Origin: an uncultured Chlamydiae bacterium
Lineage (GTDB): Bacteria > Chlamydiota > Chlamydiia > Chlamydiales > SM23-39
DNA: 9,521 nt
Assembly (NCBI GenBank): GCA_903864395.1
Contig: CAIPFQ010000226.1
Span: forward strand, 1 to 9,521
Direction: 5' to 3'
Shown: piece after piece, positions 1 to 6,906 of the stretch
Layout of the letters: every line of letters starts with the position of its first letter
How positions within the stretch are numbered: the first letter of the stretch is position 1
Notes under the pieces: model-generated
Databases searched by the model: none
Seen by the model: the letters and a program-made list of their open reading frames with translations, nothing else
Told to the model about the DNA's origin: nothing
Position numbers and translations under genes: made by a program

Positions 1-140
1 TGTCCTCGGACGTTCGACCTATGGTCGAACTGGGCGATTATTTAAACCAGGCAGGGGTTTTTAACCCCTTCCCGATTTAAATAACGCCCCCGAGAACAAA
101 TATCCCGAGGCATCCAACCCAAAAAAGTTGCAAAGTCGAG
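1..140 (-). repeat. Truncated copy of a MITE-like intergenic repeat (left copy)
   Basis: This stretch is the reverse complement of 9327-9466 with 132 of 140 positions identical and no gaps (my own base-by-base alignment). It holds a perfect 8-bp hairpin at 12-30 (GTTCGACC, loop TAT, GGTCGAAC). It also holds a long nested stem at 32-89, with GGGCG / CGCCC outside, TTATTTAAA / TTTAAATAA next, and AGGGGTT / AACCCCT at the tip. The end at about 121-140 (AAAAAAGTTGCAAAGTCGAG) corresponds to one terminal inverted repeat of the right copy. The other terminus would lie to the left of base 1. It starts 31 nt beyond the stop codon of the leftmost - strand gene. No open reading frame is evident. It could be a non-autonomous mobile element (MITE) or a dispersed structured repeat acting in the 3' region of transcripts. 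Confidence 0.85.
32..89. other. Long nested hairpin inside the left repeat copy
   Basis: The stem pairs 32-36 with 85-89, 38-46 with 76-84 and 53-59 with 63-69, with a 3-nt loop at 60-62. Position 37 is bulged, and the segments between the inner and middle stems pair poorly in this copy. There is no clear U-tract after it on either strand, so it is not a standard intrinsic terminator. It lies just downstream of the - strand operon and could still protect or end that transcript. Confidence 0.7.
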
Positions 141-171
141 AATAGACTTCTTGGTCAGAGGCTTGTGCTAA

Positions 172-387
172 TTAATTATTAGTCGTCCCTGTATTTAAAG
201 AAATGATCACAACGCCAATCACCGCCGTGACAAGCGCGCTTGAGGCAAAGACCCAATTTTGCCAACTGCTGCCGCGCCCCTCGGAAACAGCATCCGTTGT
301 GCTTGTATCGCTCTCTTCCACAGCAACATCTTGCGCAGAAACGCTCATGCTGAGAAGAAGCGCAAAATAAAGAAATGCTTTTTTCAC
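172..387 (-). CDS. Small exported single-TM protein (71 aa), unknown function
   Basis: I do not recognise this protein. The preferred start is the GTG at 387-385. It overlaps the TGA of the upstream gene as GTGA, and a GGAGG lies 4 nt before it; a longer in-frame version would run deep into the upstream gene. Residues 1-18 look like a signal peptide (MKK, then a hydrophobic core, then SVSA), giving a mature protein that starts QDVA. A polar, acidic and Ser/Thr-rich linker (about 19-42) follows. One membrane segment lies at about 45-64 and a short polar tail at 65-71. It is the last gene of the - strand operon and probably translationally coupled to the 222-aa gene. The build matches the 74-aa and 73-aa proteins upstream, although sequence similarity is low. 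A role at the inner membrane or in the periplasm is inferred only from the topology. Confidence 0.7.
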   Translation of the reverse strand: MKKAFLYFALLLSMSVSAQDVAVEESDTSTTDAVSEGRGSSWQNWVFASSALVTAVIGVVIISLNTGTTNN

Positions 388-1052
388 AAGCCCTCCGGAT
401 ACAGTTTTTCCCTTCCCTCTTTCAGAACGAGGAATTGCCACTGCCCCCCCATGTCCTTCTTTTCTAACACCATCTGTTGCAAATCAACCCAAAGAGCTTT
501 TTTTTCAGACTCTGAAAAAGCCCCCGTTGCAAGAGCCTTGAAAAATGTTTCGAGCGGGGCTCGGTGCTCTTCTGGCAACAAAGAAAAAAGATGATCCGCG
601 ATCGTCAACGTTTGAAACGTTTTTGTAAAAACCGCCTGACAAGCTAAAAAATCGCTTTTTGAGGCAGCTCCCGTTGCAATGTAGGCCGTATTATCTTTGA
701 CTAAAAGAAGTTGCAACATTTTTACAACGCCCAAAGGCGATTCTCTTGTAATTTCTATCAGGCGACCCTCGCCAGATTGTGTGGTAAACTTTCCGAGGTC
801 CCGCCAAGTCATTCCAGGTTCCTCAAGATGCATGGCCCTGGCCGCTTTCACATACTGCTTTAGCCCAACAAAAACCTCTTCCGTGGCGAGGTTTATGGAA
901 GGTCGAAAGGGGGAAGACCCCTTGCCTAAAAAGCCAATTTGAATGCAAGAGGAAAGAGTGTTAGGAAACGCAATCTCCCAATCCTGCGGAGGTTCGATGA
1001 AAGGAATGCCTGCTGCATAAAGGATACTTAATGGGAACAAAAAAAAGCGCAT
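384..1052 (-). CDS. Exported 222-aa protein, possible PsbP/DcrB-like fold
   Basis: The function is not known to me. Residues 1-15 form a short hydrophobic signal-like segment (MRFFLFPLSILYAAG). Residues about 17-152 have a pattern seen in small PsbP/DcrB/Mog1-type alpha/beta domains. That pattern is an early PPQDW turn, a strand with IQIGF, a helix with YVKAARA, a paired-strand region around RLIEITRE and KMLQLLLV, a strand AYIATGAA, and a closing helix DFLACQAVFTKTFQTL. This fold call is by pattern only. C36 and C138 could form a disulfide after export. Residues about 153-222 are a mostly helical, charged extension. The ATG at 1052 lies 1 nt after the stop of the 74-aa gene, and the TGA overlaps the start of the 71-aa gene, so all three are likely made together. 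The equivalent neighbour of atpE in Chlamydia trachomatis is CT311, reported as a secreted protein; I cannot tell whether the two are homologous. Confidence 0.75.
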   Translation of the reverse strand: MRFFLFPLSILYAAGIPFIEPPQDWEIAFPNTLSSCIQIGFLGKGSSPFRPSINLATEEVFVGLKQYVKAARAMHLEEPGMTWRDLGKFTTQSGEGRLIEITRESPLGVVKMLQLLLVKDNTAYIATGAASKSDFLACQAVFTKTFQTLTIADHLFSLLPEEHRAPLETFFKALATGAFSESEKKALWVDLQQMVLEKKDMGGQWQFLVLKEGREKLYPEGL

Positions 1053-1053
1053 A

Positions 1054-1278
1054 TCAATGCCCCGATTCGCCGCTATTGGATGGAATTAAAGCACATAAAA
1101 CGGCAATGCCTATACAGAGCCCCACGCCCCAGCCGAGCATAGATAGCACAGTGGCGTCGCGCGAGCTTGTGACGGCACTCTCGCCAGATCTAACCGAAAC
1201 TCTAGGCTGAGCTTCCTGAGAAAACCCATGAGAAAAAAGAGCGAACACCAGAAATGCCGATATGAGACGCTGAGTCAT
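1054..1278 (-). CDS. Small exported single-TM protein (74 aa), unknown function
   Basis: I do not recognise this protein. The ATG at 1278 has a strong purine-rich ribosome binding site (AGGGGAG, about 4 nt upstream). Residues 1-20 resemble a signal peptide ending HGFS, with a mature N-terminus QEAQ. A polar stretch rich in Ser/Arg/Thr runs to about 42. A single Gly-rich hydrophobic segment spans about 43-65 with C55 and C62, and the tail is PSNSGESGH. It shares build, length and a His-ending Ser-rich tail with the 73-aa gene upstream. The two could be distant paralogues. Its stop is followed after 1 nt by the ATG of the 222-aa gene. Its ribosome binding site is the 3' arm of a perfect 12-bp stem (1284-1343), so its expression may depend on translation of the gene before it. 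Confidence 0.7.
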   Translation of the reverse strand: MTQRLISAFLVFALFSHGFSQEAQPRVSVRSGESAVTSSRDATVLSMLGWGVGLCIGIAVLCALIPSNSGESGH

Positions 1279-1283
1279 AGATC

Positions 1284-1343
1284 TCCCCTTTCCTCTTTAT
1301 CGCATATTGCCGAGTTTCTGGCAAACGCAGCGAGGAAAGGGGA
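1284..1343 (-). promoter_or_regulatory. Hairpin sequestering the ribosome binding site of the 74-aa gene
   Basis: TCCCCTTTCCTC (1284-1295) and GAGGAAAGGGGA (1332-1343) are perfect 12-bp inverted repeats. Inside the 36-nt loop a second stem, TTGCC (1307-1311) with GGCAA (1320-1324), can form. In the - strand transcript the C/U-rich arm comes first, 7 nt after the stop codon of the 73-aa gene. The G/A-rich arm is the Shine-Dalgarno region of the 74-aa gene, whose AUG follows the stem after 5 nt. No U-tract follows, so this is not an intrinsic terminator. A ribosome ending on the upstream gene would cover the first arm and free the site, so coupling is my preferred reading. A thermometer or protein-controlled switch is possible. 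Confidence 0.6.
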
Positions 1344-1350
1344 AGAGCGG

Positions 1351-1572
1351 CTAGTGGCTGTAAGAAGAAGGTGTGCTGGTAGCTGATGCGACAGTAATGC
1401 CTACAACAGTTGCTACCACACCTACAATCCCAAGTCCAATTAACCAAGCCATGTTGTCATTGCTCGATGTAGAACTCGCTACAGCGCCATATCCAGTCTT
1501 CTTCTCTTGTGCGTAGGCGTTGCTATTGCCTAACACTGCAAACACAGTCAATAAAATTGCCATTTTCTTCAT
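1351..1572 (-). CDS. Small exported single-TM protein (73 aa), unknown function
   Basis: I do not recognise this protein. The ATG at 1572 follows a clear ribosome binding site (GGAGAG, 6 nt upstream). Residues 1-21 form a classic signal peptide (MKKMAILLTVFAVLG... with AYA before the likely cut), giving a mature start QEKK. A short Ser/Asn-rich linker reaches about residue 40. A Gly/Val-rich membrane segment (about 42-62) follows, and then a small polar tail ending SSYSH. It is the first gene of the - strand operon and is divergent from the V-ATPase operon across a 221-nt control region. It has the same design as the 74-aa and 71-aa proteins in this operon. The Gly-rich segment could favour helix packing or self-assembly, but that is inference. 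Confidence 0.75.
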   Translation of the reverse strand: MKKMAILLTVFAVLGNSNAYAQEKKTGYGAVASSTSSNDNMAWLIGLGIVGVVATVVGITVASATSTPSSYSH

Positions 1573-1603
1573 TGTTAACTCTCCAGTTTTGAAAGATAGC
1601 TCG

Positions 1604-1632
1604 TTGTAAATCCCCTTAAAATCTTAGTTCAA
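1604..1632 (-). promoter_or_regulatory. Weak candidate promoter for the small-protein operon
   Basis: On the - strand TTGAAC (1632-1627) is a fair -35 box. With a 17-nt spacer it is followed by TTACAA (1609-1604), a poor -10 box, only about 30 nt before the ATG at 1572. Chlamydial sigma-66 promoters tolerate weak -10 boxes, but this is a guess from spacing and box content alone. Confidence 0.2.
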
Positions 1633-1650
1633 GAGAACCCGGACCTCTTT

Positions 1651-1678
1651 TTGATCCTCAAAATACTATGTATATATT
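1651..1678 (+). promoter_or_regulatory. Candidate promoter for the V-ATPase operon
   Basis: TTGATC (1651-1656) and TATATT (1673-1678) are separated by 16 nt and resemble the -35 and -10 boxes of the major (sigma-66/70 type) promoter, with 4 of 6 and 5 of 6 consensus bases. Transcription would start near 1685, leaving a leader of about 110 nt before atpE. An alternative -10 (TAGAAT, 1754-1759) lies closer but has no matching -35. Confidence 0.35.
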
Positions 1679-1793
1679 TTTTTTTAAATTTTTCCTAGGG
1701 AATCTGAAAAACTCTTTGAAAACAGAGTGTTAGAAAAAAAAGAAGCGAGGTTGTAGAATCAAAGACGGGAACATATGAGAGGAGTTTGTGCCA

Positions 1794-2420
1794 ATGAAAG
1801 GGCTAGAGACGGGAAAAGATAAAATACAGAAAATCTGTGACACGATCCGTAAAGACACTTTGGAGCCCGCGAAACAAGAAGCGCGCGAAGTGGTTGAGAA
1901 TGCGCATATTCAGGCGAAAGAGATCGTTCGACTCGCGCAAAAACAAGCGGAAGAGTCTCTTAAGGCTGTTTCATTGGCCATTGAGGAAAAAAAGAAAGTG
2001 TTTGAAGCTTCTCTTCAAATGGCTTGCCGTCAAGGGATTGAATCACTTAAACAAAAAGTAGAAGAAGAGCTGTTTCATCGAGAACTTTTCGATTTGGTTG
2101 TCAAAGAAATGGGGGACCCAAATACAGTCGCTGCCCTTTTGAACTCGTTTATGAAATCCATGGAGAGCCAAGGGATAGAAGAGGATTTTATCGCAGTGAT
2201 CCCTAAATCGGTTACGCCAAGATCGATTAGTGCTCTTTTAACGGCCGGGGCCTTAGAAAGACTGAAAAAAGGAGCGATCACAGTGGGGGATTTTGCAGGC
2301 GGGGCTCAAATTCAGTTGAAAGGGCGTCAAATTACGATGGATATTTCCGATGCGGGCCTGCGTGAATTAATCGCTCGGTATATTCGAAGGGATTTCCGCG
2401 AACTTGTTTTTGGCGTATAA
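1794..2420 (+). CDS. atpE: V-type ATPase subunit E (peripheral stalk)
   Basis: Subunit E is part of the peripheral stalk that holds the A3B3 head still while the rotor turns. I chose the ATG at 1794 over the in-frame GTG at 1788. GAGAGGAG (1777-1784) is 9 nt from the ATG but only 3 nt from the GTG, and the ATG gives 208 aa, the usual chlamydial length. Residues about 5-90 form a long charged helix with heptad-like Ala/Glu/Lys spacing (REVVENAHIQAKEIVRLAQ), typical of the E coiled coil. Residues about 95-208 form the globular C-terminal domain that caps the head. This first gene of the operon is followed after 8 nt by the DUF2764 gene. No separate G/H partner for the stalk heterodimer is seen in this window. 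Confidence 0.9.
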   Translation: MKGLETGKDKIQKICDTIRKDTLEPAKQEAREVVENAHIQAKEIVRLAQKQAEESLKAVSLAIEEKKKVFEASLQMACRQGIESLKQKVEEELFHRELFDLVVKEMGDPNTVAALLNSFMKSMESQGIEEDFIAVIPKSVTPRSISALLTAGALERLKKGAITVGDFAGGAQIQLKGRQITMDISDAGLRELIARYIRRDFRELVFGV

Positions 2421-2428
2421 GAGGGGAT

Positions 2429-3205
2429 ATGCTTTATTATTTTTTGATGAACGCTCTGCCGCCCATCTCTTTGAAGGAGCCGCCAGAGATCTCTTTTCAT
2501 GAATTAAAGGAGATGCTTCTCCTTAATTTAACAGCAAAAGATAGGCAATCCCTTCGCCTATTGTTCAGTCCTGTCGATCTCTACAATATTCGAGCCCTTT
2601 GGCTTCAGCGTCCCTTGGACGCAAGGGGGAATTATGAAGCCAAAGAGTTGGAAGAAATTCTTCTGACCCGCGACGGCCTTCCCTCGTATTTAATAGACTA
2701 TTTAGATCGCTATGAAACCGTGCGCGAAAGGCTTTTGCATTTTTCTTCTCTTTTCTCCTCATTGTTTAAAACCTTTTCCGAAAAGAGCCGAGGGTTTTTG
2801 GCGCGCTATTTTCAGTTCGAAAGAGAAAGAACCATTGTATTAACGGCTCTGAGAGCGAAGTATTTGGAGCGCGATATCGGCAAAGAGTTGCAGTTTGAAG
2901 ATTTAGCAGATCCTTTGATCGCTCAAATTCTGGCGCAAAGAGATGCCCGTGACTACAATCCTCCTCAAGAATATGAGAATTTGAAAATCTTGTTTGTAGA
3001 AAAAAGGAAAGATCCTGAAATATTGAATCGCGCTTGTTTGGAATATTGTCTGGAAACGATTGAAGCGATGGAAGAGGGAGCCTCTCCTTATTCTATCGAT
3101 CAGGTGTTAGGGTATGTCGCTCGGTTTTTGATTGTCGATCGCTGGTTTCAGCTCGATCAGGAAAAAGGGCGTTTGGAAGTAGAAAAATTGAGTGGGTATG
3201 GATAA
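2429..3205 (+). CDS. DUF2764 family protein of V-ATPase operons
   Basis: This 258-aa protein matches the DUF2764 family that accompanies V-type ATPase genes in Chlamydiota, spirochaetes and some Bacteroidota (CT309 in C. trachomatis). The opening YYFLMNALPPI is typical of that family. The rest is soluble, helical and rich in Glu, Leu and Tyr, without a signal peptide, membrane segment or nucleotide-binding motif. The ATG at 2429 follows GAGGGG very closely (2421-2426). The alternative M7 has no ribosome binding site and would remove the family's N-terminus. It ends 8 nt inside atpA. The position between E and A is where archaeal-type operons place C and F. All-helical content and length are compatible with a subunit C-like role (socket joining shaft to ring), but this is inference. 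Confidence 0.85.
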   Translation: MLYYFLMNALPPISLKEPPEISFHELKEMLLLNLTAKDRQSLRLLFSPVDLYNIRALWLQRPLDARGNYEAKELEEILLTRDGLPSYLIDYLDRYETVRERLLHFSSLFSSLFKTFSEKSRGFLARYFQFERERTIVLTALRAKYLERDIGKELQFEDLADPLIAQILAQRDARDYNPPQEYENLKILFVEKRKDPEILNRACLEYCLETIEAMEEGASPYSIDQVLGYVARFLIVDRWFQLDQEKGRLEVEKLSGYG

Positions 3206-4976
3206 ACAAAAAAAAAACAGCTCTGGCGTTGTCGTCCAGGCCTTTAGCAATCTTTTACATGTCCGCTTTGACGGAGCTATTTGTCAAGGAGAGGTCGCCT
3301 ATGTCAAGGTCGGAGACTCTTACCTTCTTGCTGAGGTTATTGAAATCGCAGGAAATGAAGCAAAAATTCAAGTGTTCGAAGATACGCGGGGCGTCAAAAA
3401 TGGAACGCCAGTGTCTTTTAACGGGCATCTCTTAGAGGCGGAATTAGGCCCTGGGCTCCTTTCTTCGATTTTTGATGGATTGCAAAATCCTCTTGAAGAG
3501 GTGGCGAATAAGACAGGGCTTTACCTCTCTCGCGGCGTTTATATTCGCCCGTTAGATCGTGAGAAAAAATGGAACTTTACACCGAAGGCAAAAGTTGGCG
3601 ATGTGCTCTCTCGGGGAGACATTCTCGGCTCTGTTCCTGAAGGGCGCTTTCAGCATCTCATCATGGTTCCTTTCTCTTTGTTTGGAAAAGTAAAAATAAC
3701 GAGTGTGGAAAAAGAGGGTCTCTATGGAATCGATCATACGGTGGCCGAGGGAGAAGATGAAACGGGGCGCAAATATATTTTTACAATGGTGCAGAAATGG
3801 CCCGTGAAAAATCCTTTAATGGAAGGAAGAAAAATTAAGCCCACGCAAATGATGGATACGGGCTTAAGAATTCTCGATACGCAATTTCCTGTGTTGAAAG
3901 GGGGGACGTTTTGCTCTCCAGGCCCTTTTGGCGCTGGAAAAACAGTGATGCAGCACCATCTTTCAAAATATTCGGCCGTTGACATTGTGGTGATCGTCGC
4001 CTGTGGCGAGAGAGCTGGCGAGGTGGTGGAGGTTCTGCGCACCTTCCCAGAATTAATTGACCCTCACACAAATGACCCCCTGATGAAGCGAACGGTCATG
4101 ATTTGCAACACCTCTTCGATGCCAGTGGCCGCTCGCGAAGCCTCTGTCTACATGGGCGCGACCATTGCGGAATATTATCGACAGATGGGAATAGATGTCT
4201 TGTTGCTCGCGGACTCGACCTCGCGATGGGCGCAGGCGATGCGGGAAATGTCGGGGCGTTTGGAAGAGATTCCAGGCGAAGACGCTTTTCCAGCGTATTT
4301 AGCCTCGCGCATCTCCTCTTTTTATGAGCGCGCAGGGGTCATCGAATTGAAACAGGGAAAGACAGGGTCGCTGACCATCGGCGGGAGCGTTTCGCCTGCA
4401 GGAGGAAATTTTGAAGAGCCTGTAACGCAAGCCTCTTTAGCGATTGTAGGGGCTTTTCACGGCCTTTCTAGAACGCGCTCAGATGCCCGTCGCTATCCTG
4501 CGATTGACCCGCTCATTTCTTGGACAAAATATTTGGATGAGGTGGGACGCAATCTGGAAGATCGCTCCTCTCAATGGGCTGAACAGGTGCGCCAAGGCGC
4601 GCAGATGATCCGTAAAGGCGATGAGATCGGTAAACGGATGGAAGTTGTTGGAGAAGAGGGGGTGGCTCTTGAGGATATGATTGTTTATCTAAAATCAGAG
4701 CTTTATGAAGTCGTCTACCTACAGCAAAACGCGTTTGATAAAGAAGATGCTTATTGTCCATTAAAAAGACAAATTGAAATGTTCCGTTTGATTCAAAAGA
4801 TTTTTGACGCGGGGCTCTCGCTCGATTCGCATGATGAAGCGAGGTCTTTTTTCTTAGGGCTGCAAAATGAGTTGAAAAATATAAATTTCCTCCCCTTTCA
4901 TTCTGAGCGTTATCATGCGGCGCTTCAAGCGGCTCGGGAGAAGGTAGAAGCAAAAACGAAGGGATATAGGAAATGA
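3198..4976 (+). CDS. atpA: V-type ATPase catalytic subunit A
   Basis: This is the catalytic subunit, which binds and turns over ATP in the cytoplasmic A3B3 head. With the ATG at 3198 it has 592 aa, as expected for chlamydial AtpA; an in-frame GTG lies 6 nt upstream. The N-terminal beta-barrel spans about 10-80. It is followed by the A-specific bulge (about 110-190), the nucleotide-binding core and a helical C-terminal domain (about 430-592). Visible motifs are the P-loop GPFGAGKT (242-249, K248), GER with the catalytic glutamate E271, the Walker B region [12 protein letters not shown] (D339), and the conserved [17 protein letters not shown] that follows. All catalytic residues look intact. 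It overlaps the DUF2764 gene by 8 nt and atpB by 4 nt (ATGA), which suggests coupled translation and matched amounts of A and B. Confidence 0.97.
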   Translation: MDKQKKNSSGVVVQAFSNLLHVRFDGAICQGEVAYVKVGDSYLLAEVIEIAGNEAKIQVFEDTRGVKNGTPVSFNGHLLEAELGPGLLSSIFDGLQNPLEEVANKTGLYLSRGVYIRPLDREKKWNFTPKAKVGDVLSRGDILGSVPEGRFQHLIMVPFSLFGKVKITSVEKEGLYGIDHTVAEGEDETGRKYIFTMVQKWPVKNPLMEGRKIKPTQMMDTGLRILDTQFPVLKGGTFCSPGPFGAGKTVMQHHLSKYSAVDIVVIVACGERAGEVVEVLRTFPELIDPHTNDPLMKRTVMICNTSSMPVAAREASVYMGATIAEYYRQMGIDVLLLADSTSRWAQAMREMSGRLEEIPGEDAFPAYLASRISSFYERAGVIELKQGKTGSLTIGGSVSPAGGNFEEPVTQASLAIVGAFHGLSRTRSDARRYPAIDPLISWTKYLDEVGRNLEDRSSQWAEQVRQGAQMIRKGDEIGKRMEVVGEEGVALEDMIVYLKSELYEVVYLQQNAFDKEDAYCPLKRQIEMFRLIQKIFDAGLSLDSHDEARSFFLGLQNELKNINFLPFHSERYHAALQAAREKVEAKTKGYRK

Positions 4977-6289
4977 GAAAAGTTTACGATCGGATTCTCG
5001 ATATGAGGGGCAACCTCATTACCGTAGCGGCGGAGGGCGTCTGCTTGGGTGAAATGGCGGCAGTGCATAGAGCCAACGGCACCTCAACTTTGGCGTCTGT
5101 ACTTCGCTTCGATGAAGATTTGGTGACTTTGCAAGTATTTGAAAATACGCGAGGCATTTCGACAGGGGACAAGGTGACTTTTCTGGGGCGTCAGATTGCT
5201 GCGACTTTTTCGGATTCCCTTCTCGGTCGCCGCCTCAATGGCGCTGGAGATCCGATTGACGAGGGGCCTGAAATGGTCGGAGAAAATATCGATATTGGAG
5301 GACCCTCGTTTAACCCGACGCGTCGTATTATTCCCCACGAGTTAGTGCGGACAAATATTCCGATGATTGATGTGTTTAACTGCCTTGTAAAATCGCAAAA
5401 AATTCCGATTTTTTCTGTCGCTGGAGAGCCTTACAATGCTCTTTTAATGCGCATTGCGAATCAAACAGATGCGGATGTCGTGGTCTTGGCGGGGATGGGG
5501 CTGCGCTTTGATGATTACCAATCGTTCATTGACAACGCTGAAAGGGCCGGCTCGATAGAGAGGACGGTGATGTTTATTCATCAGGCGACCGATCCGCCTG
5601 TGGAGTGTATTTTAGTGCCTGACATGGCTCTTGCTGTCGCAGAAAAATTTGCGCTTGCGGGGAAGAATGTATTGGTTTTAATGACAGATATGACCGCTTA
5701 TGCCGATGCTTTGAAAGAAATTGCGATTACAATGGATCAAATCCCATCGAATCGAGGCTATCCAGGATCTCTTTACTCCGATCTCGCGTTTCGCTATGAG
5801 AAGGCTGTGGATATCGAGGGGAGCGGAGCGATTACAATCATCTCGGTGACGACAATGCCAGGGGGCGATGTGACCCATCCGATTCCCGATAATACGGGCT
5901 ACATCACAGAAGGGCAATTTTATTTGCATGGCGGCTCGATTGATCCTTTTGGTTCTCTCTCTCGCCTGAAGCAGCAGGTCATAGGAAAAATGACGCGCGA
6001 GGATCATGGAGATTTAGCTAATACGATGATTCGACTTTACGCCGATTCCAAAAAAGCGCGCGAGCGGCAGTCCATGGGCTTTCGCCTCTCTAGGTGGGAT
6101 GAGAAACTCCTTCGCTACTCCTTTTTGTTTGAAGAGCGGATGATGAATCTTGAGGTCAATCTTTCTTTGGAAGCAGCTCTCGATCTCGGGTGGATGACTC
6201 TTGCTGAATGCTTTGATTTGGAAGAGGTTGGAATTAAAAAACAGATTACGGACAAATATTGGCCGAAGGAGCCTCCCCCAGAACAATGA
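4973..6289 (+). CDS. atpB: V-type ATPase regulatory subunit B
   Basis: Subunit B alternates with A in the head and completes the catalytic sites. The protein is 438 aa. The N-terminal barrel runs to about 75 and contains FENTRGI. Residues 147-158 ([12 protein letters not shown]) stand where A has its P-loop and lack the GKT, as is normal for non-catalytic B subunits. The highly conserved stretch [21 protein letters not shown] lies around 296-316. SLSRLK (328-333) carries R331, the expected arginine finger that reaches into the A site. It is followed by [12 protein letters not shown]. The tail is proline-rich (WPKEPPPEQ). Its ATG overlaps the atpA stop by 4 nt, and its stop overlaps the atpD start the same way. 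Confidence 0.97.
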   Translation: MRKVYDRILDMRGNLITVAAEGVCLGEMAAVHRANGTSTLASVLRFDEDLVTLQVFENTRGISTGDKVTFLGRQIAATFSDSLLGRRLNGAGDPIDEGPEMVGENIDIGGPSFNPTRRIIPHELVRTNIPMIDVFNCLVKSQKIPIFSVAGEPYNALLMRIANQTDADVVVLAGMGLRFDDYQSFIDNAERAGSIERTVMFIHQATDPPVECILVPDMALAVAEKFALAGKNVLVLMTDMTAYADALKEIAITMDQIPSNRGYPGSLYSDLAFRYEKAVDIEGSGAITIISVTTMPGGDVTHPIPDNTGYITEGQFYLHGGSIDPFGSLSRLKQQVIGKMTREDHGDLANTMIRLYADSKKARERQSMGFRLSRWDEKLLRYSFLFEERMMNLEVNLSLEAALDLGWMTLAECFDLEEVGIKKQITDKYWPKEPPPEQ

Positions 6290-6906
6290 GTGATCTAAAG
6301 CTGACTAAAACCGAACTTCGCGCTCAGCAGACGCGTTTAACTCAGTTTTTGCGTTATTTGCCGACGCTGCAGCTCAAAAAATCGATGCTGCAGTTTGAGG
6401 TTATGGCAGCGGAGATGGAGATTTCTCGCTTGAGAGATGATTTGTCTCTTTCTGTGAGGCAAGCGGAGGCGTTTGCCGCATTGCTTGTGGAGAAAGTTTC
6501 GATCGATCTTGTTCAGAGCGCAGATGTGTTGCATGTGAAAAAGCGGTATGAAAATATTGCGGGCATTGAGATTCCAATCCTAGATGCTGTGGTATTTCGA
6601 GAAGCCCCCTATGCGCTGTTCGATACGCCCCCCTGGGCAGATCGGGCGATTGAAATTTTGCGCGAGATGGCGACAGCGCGGGAAAAATTAGCGATTGCAG
6701 CCGAGAAAAAAAGAGCGTTGGAAAAAGAGCTTCGAGAGGTTTCTATTCGAGTCAACCTGTTTGAAAAAATTCTCATTCCGAGAGCGAAGGGCAATATAGC
6801 AAAAATCCGTATTTTTTTAGGGGATCAGCAGCTCGCTGCGATTGCAACGGCAAAAGTCGCGAAAAGAAAAATCGCAGAGGCAAAAGCAAAGGCGGCTCCT
6901 GAATGA
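6286..6906 (+). CDS. atpD: V-type ATPase subunit D (central rotor shaft)
   Basis: Subunit D is the coiled-coil shaft that turns inside the A3B3 head and passes torque to the membrane ring. I chose the ATG at 6286, which overlaps the atpB stop (ATGA) and gives 206 aa, the normal size. A longer in-frame reading from 6259 would overlap atpB by about 30 nt without benefit. The N-terminal helix contains the family signature [14 protein letters not shown] (about residues 25-38). A middle segment (about 90-120) with PILDAVVF leads into the second long helix (about 122-206), rich in Ala, Lys and Glu. The GAAGGA at 6265-6270 is 15 nt from the start, rather far, so reinitiation after atpB is likely. 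No subunit F gene, which normally binds D, is seen nearby. Confidence 0.95.
   Translation: MSDLKLTKTELRAQQTRLTQFLRYLPTLQLKKSMLQFEVMAAEMEISRLRDDLSLSVRQAEAFAALLVEKVSIDLVQSADVLHVKKRYENIAGIEIPILDAVVFREAPYALFDTPPWADRAIEILREMATAREKLAIAAEKKRALEKELREVSIRVNLFEKILIPRAKGNIAKIRIFLGDQQLAAIATAKVAKRKIAEAKAKAAPE

Larger units (their letters stand above)
1573..1793. promoter_or_regulatory. Divergent intergenic control region
   Basis: These 221 nt separate the - strand small-protein operon from atpE and must hold the promoters of both, since both sets of genes point outward. The middle (1670-1697) is a strong A/T tract with a run of T residues, typical of a bent or easily melted promoter region. A short imperfect hairpin (ACTCT 1711-1715 / AGAGT 1724-1728) lies in the presumed atpE leader. 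I see no riboswitch-like structure and no open reading frame of note. Confidence 0.6.

Noticed and set aside
259..594. 111-aa open reading frame on the + strand
   Set aside because: It lies antisense to the 71-aa and 222-aa genes, has an implausible Cys/Ser/Arg-rich composition and no ribosome binding site. The - strand genes have signal peptides and good start signals.
1202..1447. 81-aa open reading frame on the - strand between the first two small genes
   Set aside because: It overlaps both small genes in another frame and reads as a Cys/Arg/Ser-rich shadow, whereas the two overlapped genes have clear starts and signal peptides.
1711..1728. Short hairpin (ACTCT / AGAGT) followed by T residues on the - strand, as an intrinsic terminator
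   Set aside because: The stem is only 5 bp and lies between divergent promoters, where a leftward terminator would have no obvious transcript to end. At most it is a minor leader structure.
1679..1793. Riboswitch in the atpE leader
   Set aside because: The leader is A-rich, with only one short weak stem and none of the conserved patterns I know.
4513..4953. 146-aa open reading frame antisense to atpA
   Set aside because: It lies wholly within the conserved atpA coding region and has no recognisable domain.
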